Shown: positions 54,936 through 62,448 of the stretch, piece after piece
Layout: every line of letters starts with the position of its first letter
Position numbering within the stretch: position 1 is the first letter of the stretch
NCBI RefSeq assembly: GCF_013389665.1
Contig: NZ_CP058316.1
Location: forward strand, 1,488,001 to 1,552,000
Length of the DNA: 64,000 nt
Source of the DNA: Microbacterium oleivorans
Lineage (GTDB): Bacteria; Actinomycetota; Actinomycetes; Actinomycetales; Microbacteriaceae
Reading direction: 5' to 3'
Notes under the pieces: model-generated
What the model was told of the DNA's origin: nothing
Databases searched by the model: none
The model's input: the letters and a program-made list of their open reading frames with translations, nothing else
Made by a program: the position numbers and the translations under genes

Positions 54936-56240
54936 ATGGCACGCACGAGAACGACGCGGCGCACGGCCGCCGCAGCCGCCGCGGTCTTCGCGGTGAGCGC
55001 CCTGGCGCTCACCGCCTGCAGCGGCACCGCCGAGGGCGGCAGCGGCGACGGCACCGTGGAGATGACGCTCTGGCAGAACTCCACCACCGGTGACGGGCAG
55101 CAGTTCTGGGAGGACGCGATCGCGGCCTTCGAGGCCGAGAACGACAACGTCACGATCACGATGCAGTCCGTCCAGAACGAGGACCTCGACGGCAAGCTCC
55201 AGACCGCGCTGAACGCGGGCGACGCTCCCGACATCTTCCTGCAGCGCGGCGGCGGCAAGATGGCGGCGATGGTGCAGGCCGGGCAGCTGATGGACCTGAC
55301 CGACCGCATCGGCGATACCGCACGCGAGGAGATCTCGGAGGGCTCGTTCAAGGCCGAGACCTATCAGGACAAGGTCTGGGCGATGCCGCTCGCCGTGCTC
55401 CCGAGCGGTTTCTGGTACAGCTCGGACCTGTTCGCACAGGCCGGCGTGACACAGCCCCCGACCACGATCACCGAGCTCGAGGGCGTCGTCGGTCAGCTCG
55501 AGGATGCCGGCATCGCTCCGGTGGCCCTCGGGGGCAAGGACGCCTGGCCCGCCGCGCACTGGTTCTACAACTTCGCGCTGCGCGAATGCAGCCCCGCCAC
55601 GATCGAGGAGACCGGCGACTCGAAGGACTTCAGCGACGCGTGCTGGCTGAAGTCCGCCGAGAACCTCGCCGATTTCGCGGCCCTCGAGCCGTTCAACGAG
55701 GGGTTCCTGACCACCTCGGCCCAGCAGGGCGCCGGAAGCAGCGCGGGCCTCATCGCCAACCACCAGGCGGGCATGGAGCTCATGGGCGCCTGGAACCCGG
55801 GCGTCATCGCCTCGCTCACCCCCGATGAGCAGCCGCTCCGCGACCTGGCCTGGTTCCCGTTCCCCGAGCTGTCGGGCGGCGAAGGAGAGCCGGGATCGAT
55901 CATGGGTGGTGTCGACGGATACTCGTGCTCGGCCGATGCCCCCGCCGAGTGCGCCGACTTCCTCAACTTCCTCGCCACGGCCGACCAGCAGGAGGCGTAC
56001 TACCGCGCCTTCAGCGCACCGCCCGTCAACACCGTCGCGCAGAGCGCGGTCGAGGAGGAGTACCTGCAGGATGTGCTCGCCGCGTACAACGAGGCCCCGT
56101 TCGTGTCGCAGTGGCTCGACACCGTCCTCGGGCAGAACGTCGGCAACGCGCTGAACGTGGCCGTGGTCGATCTGCTGGCCGGCAAGAGCTCGCCCGAGCA
56201 GATGATCCAGTCGGTCTCCGACGCCGCGAAGAAGGGCTGA
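54936..56240 (+). CDS. sugar ABC transporter substrate-binding lipoprotein
   Basis: A 434-residue family 1 solute-binding protein. The signal peptide (VFAVSALALTAC) ends in the lipobox LTAC, so the mature protein is lipid-anchored. MTLWQNSTTGDGQQFWEDAI, LNAGDAPDIF and the Trp/Tyr-rich clefts fit oligosaccharide binding. A GAGAGAAGGA site precedes ATG 54936. It is the first gene of the SBP-permease-permease-GH3 operon, so a beta-glucoside or xyloside is the likely ligand. The ATPase is not here and is presumably a shared MsiK-type protein. Confidence 0.92.
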   Translation: MARTRTTRRTAAAAAAVFAVSALALTACSGTAEGGSGDGTVEMTLWQNSTTGDGQQFWEDAIAAFEAENDNVTITMQSVQNEDLDGKLQTALNAGDAPDIFLQRGGGKMAAMVQAGQLMDLTDRIGDTAREEISEGSFKAETYQDKVWAMPLAVLPSGFWYSSDLFAQAGVTQPPTTITELEGVVGQLEDAGIAPVALGGKDAWPAAHWFYNFALRECSPATIEETGDSKDFSDACWLKSAENLADFAALEPFNEGFLTTSAQQGAGSSAGLIANHQAGMELMGAWNPGVIASLTPDEQPLRDLAWFPFPELSGGEGEPGSIMGGVDGYSCSADAPAECADFLNFLATADQQEAYYRAFSAPPVNTVAQSAVEEEYLQDVLAAYNEAPFVSQWLDTVLGQNVGNALNVAVVDLLAGKSSPEQMIQSVSDAAKKG

Positions 56241-56248
56241 CCCGGATC

Positions 56249-57265
56249 ATGTCGATCAGCGAGACGGCCGTGGCGGACGCCGCCACCGGCACGGGACTCG
56301 CGGCGCGGGGCGGGGGCGTCACCACGACGCCCCCGCCTTCGCGGCGCCGCCGCGGCATCGGCTGGTCGGGGCGCCTCGAGATCGCGGTGCTCGTCGGGCC
56401 CGCGCTGGCGATGTTCGTCGGGTTCGTCATCTTCCCCGTGGTGATGGCCGCCTACTACGGCTTCTTCCGCTGGCAGGGCTACGGCGCCCCCAGCGAGTTC
56501 GTCGGGCTGCAGAACTACCTCACGATCCTCACCGACCCCACGTTCGTCGAGGCGCTGAGCCACAACGCGGTGATCGTCGTCGCCTCGCTCGTGCTGCAGG
56601 GGCCCGTCGCGGTCCTCCTCGCGCTCTTGCTGAACCGTCGGATGCGAGGGCAGTCGCTCATCCGCGTGCTCATCTTCGTGCCCTACGTCATCGCCGAGGT
56701 GGTCGTGGGCACGGGGTTCGGCCTCATGCTGCAGACGCAGGGCGCGCTCAACGGCGCGCTGGAGCAGCTGGGCCTCGGGGCGCTCACCCGCGATTGGATC
56801 GCCGACCCCTCGATCGCGATCTGGACCCTCATGGGCATCCTGACGTGGAAGTACGTCGGCTTCGCCGTCATCCTCTTCCTTGCCGGCCTGCAGGGGATCC
56901 CCGACGAGCTCTACGAGGCGGCCGCGCTGGACGGCGCGGGCTACTGGCAGATGCATTGGCGCATCACCCTGCCGCTGCTCGCCCCGACGCTGCGCATCTG
57001 GGCGTTCCTGTCGATCATCGGCGCCCTGCAGCTGTTCGACCTCGTCTACATCATCTGGGGCCAGTACGTCGCCTCGACCGCGGGGACCTCGACGATGGCG
57101 ACCTACATGGTCGTCAACGGTCGGAACGCCGGCAGCTACGGATTCGGCAACGCCGTCGCCGTCGTGATCTTCCTCATCTCCCTCGTCGTCGCGATCGTGT
57201 ACCAGCGGTACGTGCTGCGCCGCGACACGGCGGGGGCCGTCACCGAAGGGAAGAAGGAGCGATGA
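56249..57265 (+). CDS. sugar ABC transporter permease (MalF-like)
   Basis: A 338-residue permease with six TM helices after a 45-residue Arg/Pro-rich cytoplasmic lead. The EAA loop for the ATPase is ELYEAAALDGAGYWQMHWRI, followed by TLPLLAPTLRI. The start lies 8 nt after the SBP stop and the end overlaps the second permease (ATGA), so the two form a heterodimer. Confidence 0.93.
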   Translation: MSISETAVADAATGTGLAARGGGVTTTPPPSRRRRGIGWSGRLEIAVLVGPALAMFVGFVIFPVVMAAYYGFFRWQGYGAPSEFVGLQNYLTILTDPTFVEALSHNAVIVVASLVLQGPVAVLLALLLNRRMRGQSLIRVLIFVPYVIAEVVVGTGFGLMLQTQGALNGALEQLGLGALTRDWIADPSIAIWTLMGILTWKYVGFAVILFLAGLQGIPDELYEAAALDGAGYWQMHWRITLPLLAPTLRIWAFLSIIGALQLFDLVYIIWGQYVASTAGTSTMATYMVVNGRNAGSYGFGNAVAVVIFLISLVVAIVYQRYVLRRDTAGAVTEGKKER

Positions 57266-58158
57266 CCGCCCTGACCTCTCCCACCACCCGCGCGATCGTC
57301 GCGGCGCCGGCATCCGGTCGTCGCCGTCGCTCCGGCGAACGGCTGCCGTGGGGCAGCCCGCTGGTCTACTTCGTCGCGCTCGTGGTGATCGCGCTCATGC
57401 TCGCCCCGGTGCTCTACATCATCATCGGCGGGTTCCGCAGCAACGCCCAGATCACGGTCGACCCGGCCGGGTGGCCCGATCCGTGGAACGTCGAGAACTA
57501 CCTCACGGTGCTCACCGGCTCGCAGTTCTGGCGTCAGGTGCTCAACTCCACCATCGCGGCCGCCACGACCACGGCCGGTGCCGTCGCCCTCGGCCTCATG
57601 GCCAGCTACGTCATCGCGCGCTATCGGTTCCGTGGCCGGGGCGTGCTGTACGCCGTCTTCGCCTCGGGCCTGATGTTCCCCATCACCGTGGCGATCACGC
57701 CGCTCTACATCGTCATCCGCGACCTGGGCCTGATGAACTCCCTCGCCGGGATCGTCCTGCCGCAGATCGCGTTCGCCCTCCCGATGACCATCATCATCCT
57801 GGTGCCCTTCCTCCGCGCCATCCCCGACGAGATCCAGGAGGCGGCGTTCATCGACGGATGCGGCCGCCTGTCGTTCTTCTGGCGGATGGTGCTGCCGCTG
57901 TCGGTGCCGGGCGTGATCACCGTGGGCATCCTCGCCTTCATCGCCAGCTGGAACAGCTACCTGCTGCCGCTGTTCATCCTCAACAACGAGGCCGCCTACA
58001 CGCTGCCCCTCGGGGTGCAGGCGTTCTCGTCGCAGTACTCCGTCGACACCGCGAAGGTCCTCGCCTTCACCTCCCTTTCGATGCTCCCCGCCCTGGCGTT
58101 CTTCAGCCTGTTCGAGCGCCGTATCGTCGGCGGGCTCACCGGCGCCGTCAAGGGCTGA
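57262..58158 (+). CDS. sugar ABC transporter permease (MalG-like)
   Basis: A 298-residue permease with six TM helices. The EAA motif is EIQEAAFIDGCGRLSFFWRM, then VLPLSVPGVITV. MalG-type C-terminus RIVGGLTGAVKG. Overlaps the first permease by 4 nt and precedes the GH3 gene by 27 nt. Confidence 0.93.
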   Translation: MTALTSPTTRAIVAAPASGRRRRSGERLPWGSPLVYFVALVVIALMLAPVLYIIIGGFRSNAQITVDPAGWPDPWNVENYLTVLTGSQFWRQVLNSTIAAATTTAGAVALGLMASYVIARYRFRGRGVLYAVFASGLMFPITVAITPLYIVIRDLGLMNSLAGIVLPQIAFALPMTIIILVPFLRAIPDEIQEAAFIDGCGRLSFFWRMVLPLSVPGVITVGILAFIASWNSYLLPLFILNNEAAYTLPLGVQAFSSQYSVDTAKVLAFTSLSMLPALAFFSLFERRIVGGLTGAVKG

Positions 58159-58185
58159 TCCCCCCACCACAGAAAGCACGGGACC

Positions 58186-60465
58186 GTGACTCTGACCGAT
58201 ATCTCCGTCTCCACGCGCGTCGCCGACCTGGTCGCGCGCATGACCCTCGACGAGAAGCTCGCCCAGCTGGTGGGCTTCTGGGTCGATCAGGGCGACGAGG
58301 TCGTCGCGCCCATGGCCGGCGAGATGGCCTCGTCGACCGCGTACGCCGAAGCCACCGTCCACGGCCTCGGGCAGCTCACCCGCGTCTACGGCACGCGCCC
58401 GGTCGACCCGATCGAACGAGCCGACTGGCTGTGGCGGGAGCAGCGCCGCCTGGTGGGCGAGACCCGCCTCGGGATCCCCGCTCTCGTGCACGAGGAGTGC
58501 CTCACCGGCCTCGCGGCCTGGCAGGCGGCGACCTTCCCGACGCCGCTCGCCTGGGGCGCGGCGTTCGACCCCGACCTCGTCGAGGAGATGGGCGCCCTCA
58601 TCGGGGCTTCGATGCGGGAACTCGGCATCCATCAGGGCCTGGCGCCGGTGCTCGATGTCATCCGCGACCCGCGCTGGGGACGCGTCGACGAGTGCATCGC
58701 CGAGGACCCCTACGTCGTGGGCGTCATCGGCAGCGCCTACGTCCGCGGGATGCAGGGCGCCGGGGTGCACGCGACCCTGAAGCACTTCGTCGGCTACTCC
58801 GGCTCGCAGGCCGGTCGCAACCACGCGCCCGTGCACGCCGGCCCGCGCGAGATCGCCGATGTGTTCCTGCCGCCGTTCGAGATGGCGGTGCGCGACGGAG
58901 GCGTACGGTCGGTCATGAACTCGTACGCCGAGATCGACGGGATGCCGGTGGCGGCGACCCCGGCCTACCTCACCGGGGTGCTGCGCGATGAGTGGGGCTT
59001 CGACGGCACCGTCGTGTCCGACTACTTCTCGGTGGCGTTCCTGCAGACCATGCACGCGGTGGCGCGCGACCGGGGCGAGGCGGCCCAGCTGGCCCTCGAG
59101 GCGGGGATCGACGTCGAACTGCCCACCGGCGACGCATTCACCGCGCCGCTGGCCGCGCGGGTGCGCGACGGGCAGGTCGACGAGGCGATCGTCGACCGCG
59201 CCGTGCGCCGCGTGCTCACGCAGAAAGAGGATCTCGGCCTGCTCGACGAGACCTTCGAGACCCCGCCGGCCGAGATCGACCTCGACTCCCCCGCCCATCG
59301 TGCGGTCGCCCGGCGCCTGGCGGAGGAGTCGGTGGTGCTGCTGCGCAACGACGGCGTCCTGCCGCTCGACGCTCCCCGGCGCGTGGCCGTCGTGGGGCCC
59401 AACGCCGACAGCGCCGAGGCGCTCATGGGCTGCTACTCGTTCGCGAACCACGTGCTGGCGCATCATCCGGGAGTGCCGCTGGGTTTCGAGATCCCCACGC
59501 TCGCGGCATCCCTCACCGCGGCACTGCCGGGTGCCGAGATCGCCGTGACCCGCGGGTGCGATGCCGAAGGAGACGACCGTGCCGGGTTCGCCGAGGCCGA
59601 GGCCGCGGCCCGGGCCGCCGACGTCGCGATCGTCGCCGTCGGCGATCGAGCCGGACTCTTCGGGCGCGGGACGGTCGGCGAGGGCAACGACGTCGAGTCG
59701 CTCGAGCTTCCCGGGGTGCAGCGCGAGCTGGTCGAGCGCATCATCGCGACCGGGACCCCGGTCGTTCTCGTCGTCCTCTCGGGGCGCCCCTACGCGATCG
59801 ACTGGGCCCTCGCCGGCGAGGGCGCAGCAGCCGCGGCGCTGCAGGCGTTCTTCCCCGGCGAAGAGGGCGGCCCCGCCATCGCGGGCATCCTGTCGGGCGA
59901 GGTCTCGCCGTCGGGCCACCTCCCGGTGTCGCTGCCGCGCTCGGCCGGTGCTCAGCCCTATAGCTACCTGCACCCCGTCCTGGGCGGGATGACCGACATC
60001 ACCAGCGCCGACAGCACGCCCGCCCTGCCGTTCGGGCACGGCCTGAGCTACACCTCGTTCGCCCGCGACGGCCTGAGCGTCCCGGTCTCGGTCGAGGCCG
60101 GGGGAACGTTCACCGCCACCGTGCGCGTTCGCAACACCGGCGACCGCCCGGGCGCCGACCTCGTGCAGCTCTACGCCCGCGACGTCCACGCGAGCGTGAC
60201 CCGGCCGGTCGCGCAGCTGCTGGGCTTCGCCCGCGTCGAGCTGGAGCCCGGCGCCGGGGCGACCGTCTCGCTCACGGTGCCGACCTCGCGGCTGGCGTTC
60301 ACGGGACGAGAGGGCGTGCGGATCGTCGAGCCCGGCGCCGTCGAGCTGTGGGTGGGGCCCTCGTGCGCCGAGCGGGAGACCGAGACCGAGATCCAGATCG
60401 TCGGCGAGGTGCACCGGGTGGCGTCCGCGGATGCACGCCTGGTGACCGTCGCCGTCGAGCGGTGA
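58186..60465 (+). CDS. GH3 family beta-glycosidase (beta-glucosidase/xylosidase)
   Basis: A 759-residue exo-glycosidase that would hydrolyse the imported oligosaccharide in the cytoplasm, since it has no signal peptide. The TIM barrel has the nucleophile Asp279 in TVVSDYFSVAF and the KHFVGYSGSQAGRNHAP loop. The alpha/beta sandwich (from about 390) and a C-terminal FnIII-like domain (from about 620, TVRVRNTGDRPGADLVQLY) complete the three-domain form. GTG 58186 is the start, 27 nt after the permease. Substrate, glucoside or xyloside, is not decided. Confidence 0.93.
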   Translation: MTLTDISVSTRVADLVARMTLDEKLAQLVGFWVDQGDEVVAPMAGEMASSTAYAEATVHGLGQLTRVYGTRPVDPIERADWLWREQRRLVGETRLGIPALVHEECLTGLAAWQAATFPTPLAWGAAFDPDLVEEMGALIGASMRELGIHQGLAPVLDVIRDPRWGRVDECIAEDPYVVGVIGSAYVRGMQGAGVHATLKHFVGYSGSQAGRNHAPVHAGPREIADVFLPPFEMAVRDGGVRSVMNSYAEIDGMPVAATPAYLTGVLRDEWGFDGTVVSDYFSVAFLQTMHAVARDRGEAAQLALEAGIDVELPTGDAFTAPLAARVRDGQVDEAIVDRAVRRVLTQKEDLGLLDETFETPPAEIDLDSPAHRAVARRLAEESVVLLRNDGVLPLDAPRRVAVVGPNADSAEALMGCYSFANHVLAHHPGVPLGFEIPTLAASLTAALPGAEIAVTRGCDAEGDDRAGFAEAEAAARAADVAIVAVGDRAGLFGRGTVGEGNDVESLELPGVQRELVERIIATGTPVVLVVLSGRPYAIDWALAGEGAAAAALQAFFPGEEGGPAIAGILSGEVSPSGHLPVSLPRSAGAQPYSYLHPVLGGMTDITSADSTPALPFGHGLSYTSFARDGLSVPVSVEAGGTFTATVRVRNTGDRPGADLVQLYARDVHASVTRPVAQLLGFARVELEPGAGATVSLTVPTSRLAFTGREGVRIVEPGAVELWVGPSCAERETETEIQIVGEVHRVASADARLVTVAVER

Positions 60466-60506
60466 CCGGGGCCGGGCTGCGTTCCCGGTCGGCACGGCAT
60501 CCTCGC

Positions 60507-60512
60507 TAGGGT
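60507..60512 (+). promoter_or_regulatory. -10 box of the small gene at 60519 (leaderless)
   Basis: TAGGGT 6 nt before GTG 60519. Confidence 0.45.
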
Positions 60513-60518
60513 TCGGGG

Positions 60519-60773
60519 GTGAACAACGACTATTCCAGCGTGGCCGCGAGCCTCGGCATCGGATTCCTCATCATCGGCCTGGTGATCTACCTCGCGATCC
60601 TCGCGCTCGTGCTCTGGGTGAGCTATCTCATCATGCGCACCGCCGTGAAGAACGGCGTCATCCTGGCCATGCGCGAGACGGGGCAGCAGTTCGCCCCCGT
60701 CCAACGCCCCGGGTATCCGCCGGCTGCGCCGCCCTACCCGGGGGCATCGGGACCGGCCACCCCCTCGTCCTGA
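60519..60773 (+). CDS. single-TM small protein, function unknown
   Basis: An 84-residue protein with one long hydrophobic helix (about 11-38), a basic stretch (MRTAVKNG) and a Pro/Gly-rich tail (RPGYPPAAPPYPGASG). GTG 60519 is fixed by a -10 box exactly 6 nt upstream. It resembles small actinobacterial membrane proteins near tRNA genes, but I recognise no family. Confidence 0.65.
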   Translation: MNNDYSSVAASLGIGFLIIGLVIYLAILALVLWVSYLIMRTAVKNGVILAMRETGQQFAPVQRPGYPPAAPPYPGASGPATPSS

Positions 60774-60833
60774 CGGTGAGGTTGGGCGCCGTCGCCCTCT
60801 CGGGCTAAGCTGGCCGAGCACCTCCGGGTGCAC

Positions 60834-60904
60834 GGGGCTGTAGTTCAATGGCAGAACATCTGCTTCCCAAGCAGATAGCGCGGGTTCGATTCCCGTCAGC
60901 CCCT
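60834..60904 (+). tRNA. tRNA-Gly (anticodon CCC)
   Basis: A complete 71-nt cloverleaf. The acceptor GGGGCTG pairs with CAGCCCC, the D arm is GTTC/GAAC, and the anticodon stem TCTGC/GCAGA holds the loop TTCCCAA. The T arm is GCGGG/CCCGT with loop TTCGATT. The discriminator is T and CCA is not encoded. It reads GGG codons. Confidence 0.96.
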
Positions 60905-60911
60905 CCGATGT

Positions 60912-60944
60912 GAAAGGGACGCGACCGACGGTCGCGTCCCTTTC
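60912..60944 (+). terminator. hairpin terminator after tRNA-Gly
   Basis: A perfect 15-bp stem, GAAAGGGACGCGACC (60912-60926) and its complement (60930-60944), with a 3-nt loop, 7 nt after the tRNA. No T-tract follows, which is common for actinobacterial terminators. It also faces the end of the convergent GH32 gene. Confidence 0.85.
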
Positions 60945-60984
60945 GGATTCGTGGGGTCGCCGACGGGACCGCGCCGCCCTCTCC

Positions 60985-62361
60985 TCAGCGACCCTCGTCG
61001 ATGTGCAACCGGTCGAGGGCCGCCGACGGGAACACCTGCTGGGTGATCGTGACCGATCCATCGCCGACGAACACCTCGACGACGGTGCCGTCCGCGATGA
61101 CGAGGATCTCGAGCTCGCCGTGATCCGTCACGGGGAACGGCGCCCGGTCCACCGATGGGAAGGCGTCGTGGAAGGCCGTCTCACCGCTCGCGGTGCGATC
61201 ACAGGAGATGGTTCTCTCGGTACCGTCGACGGTGATCAGCAGCCGGTCGCCCGCCGCGTTCGAAAGCACCATCCGCGTCTGTTCGCCCTCGCCCGCCGGA
61301 ACCCTGGTCCGGAACACCGCGAGCCCCGACTCATCCTCGGGGAGAACGGGGAGCTGGCGGACGCGGAGCCGCCCGTCGGCGCCGCGGATGAGCGAGATCT
61401 CGCGCACCAGCGACATCGCCGACCGCCACGGGTGGGTGGGCGTCTGATTCGCGTAGTCCCAGTTGCTCGCCCAGCCGATCATGAGCCGCCGGCCGTCGGG
61501 GACGTTGTTGAACGAGACCGCGGCGTAGTAGTCGCGACCGTAGTCGAGCCAGTCGAAGTCGGTCGGGTCATCGTCGTCGCTCAGCCGGTCGGGGGTGAAC
61601 GTGGACCCGTCGAAATCGCCCACGAAGTACTGCGTTCCGGATCCGCCGGCGATACCGCCCGGGTTCATGCTCACGACGAGCACCCAGCGGCTCTCCGTCG
61701 TCCCTTCGACGACGAGCGGAAACAGGTCCGGGCACTCCCACACACCGCCGACGGCATGGGCGGGCCCGAACGACGAGCGGCGTGTCCACGTGATCAGGTC
61801 GGGCGAGCTGTAGAAGGCCACCTTCCGCGCCACGGCCTCCACCACGACCATCACCCAATGCCCGTCCTCGCCTCCGTACCAGAACACCTTCGGGTCTCGG
61901 AAGTCGGTCGAACCGATGTCGAGCACCGGGTTCCCGTTGTACCGCGTCCATGTCTCGCCCGCATCGACGCTGTACGCCAGCGCCTGCGATTGGTGTGACG
62001 CGACGCCTTCCTCGGCGGCACCCGCACTCGTGTAGATCGCGACCAGCGCGGTTTCACCCGCCCGCGCGAATCCGGCGGTGTTCCGCTCGTCCACCACCGC
62101 GCTGCCCGAGAAGGCCATCTCGGTGGGCGTGAACCGGATCGCCACGTCACGCTCGTGCCAGGTCACCAGATCCGTCGAGGTCGCGTGCCCCCACGAGATG
62201 TTGCCCCACGTGCTTCCGCACGGGTTGGTCTGGAAGAAGAGGTGATACGTCCCCTCGTGGTAGAGCAGTCCGTTCGGGTCGTTGAGCCAGGAGTCGTTCG
62301 CGGTGAAGTGCGCGACCGGGCGGAGGTCGACGGCGGATGCTGCGGTCGGGAGGGTATGCAA
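60985..62361 (-). CDS. GH32 family beta-fructosidase (levanase/invertase-like)
   Basis: A 458-residue retaining glycosidase for fructans or sucrose. The five-blade propeller has nucleophile Asp28 in WLNDPNG, Asp156 in FRDPKVF and the acid/base Glu209 in WECPDLF. A C-terminal beta sandwich starts at about 330. No signal peptide, so it is cytoplasmic and fits an uptake system. It follows an SBP gene by 87 nt with a hairpin between, and AGGAGA precedes ATG 62361. Confidence 0.93.
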   Translation of the reverse strand: MHTLPTAASAVDLRPVAHFTANDSWLNDPNGLLYHEGTYHLFFQTNPCGSTWGNISWGHATSTDLVTWHERDVAIRFTPTEMAFSGSAVVDERNTAGFARAGETALVAIYTSAGAAEEGVASHQSQALAYSVDAGETWTRYNGNPVLDIGSTDFRDPKVFWYGGEDGHWVMVVVEAVARKVAFYSSPDLITWTRRSSFGPAHAVGGVWECPDLFPLVVEGTTESRWVLVVSMNPGGIAGGSGTQYFVGDFDGSTFTPDRLSDDDDPTDFDWLDYGRDYYAAVSFNNVPDGRRLMIGWASNWDYANQTPTHPWRSAMSLVREISLIRGADGRLRVRQLPVLPEDESGLAVFRTRVPAGEGEQTRMVLSNAAGDRLLITVDGTERTISCDRTASGETAFHDAFPSVDRAPFPVTDHGELEILVIADGTVVEVFVGDGSVTITQQVFPSAALDRLHIDEGR

Positions 62362-62405
62362 AGGGTCTCCTGAGGGGATGGTGGCTCACAGTGGCCGGAC
62401 GGGAT

Positions 62406-62442
62406 GAGAGGGCGGGCGGCGGTCGACGCTCCCCGCCCTCTC
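62406..62442 (-). terminator. intercistronic stem-loop between the SBP and GH32 genes
   Basis: Perfect 11-bp arms GAGAGGGCGGG (62406-62416) and CCCGCCCTCTC (62432-62442) with a 15-nt loop, just after the SBP stop. It may act as a partial terminator or an RNA-stabilising stem that raises SBP levels over GH32. Confidence 0.55.
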
Positions 62443-62448
62443 GGGTGG

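Noticed and set aside
57136..60495. 1119-codon minus-strand frame opposite the permease and GH3 genes
   Set aside because: Low-complexity shadow of genes with clear motifs.
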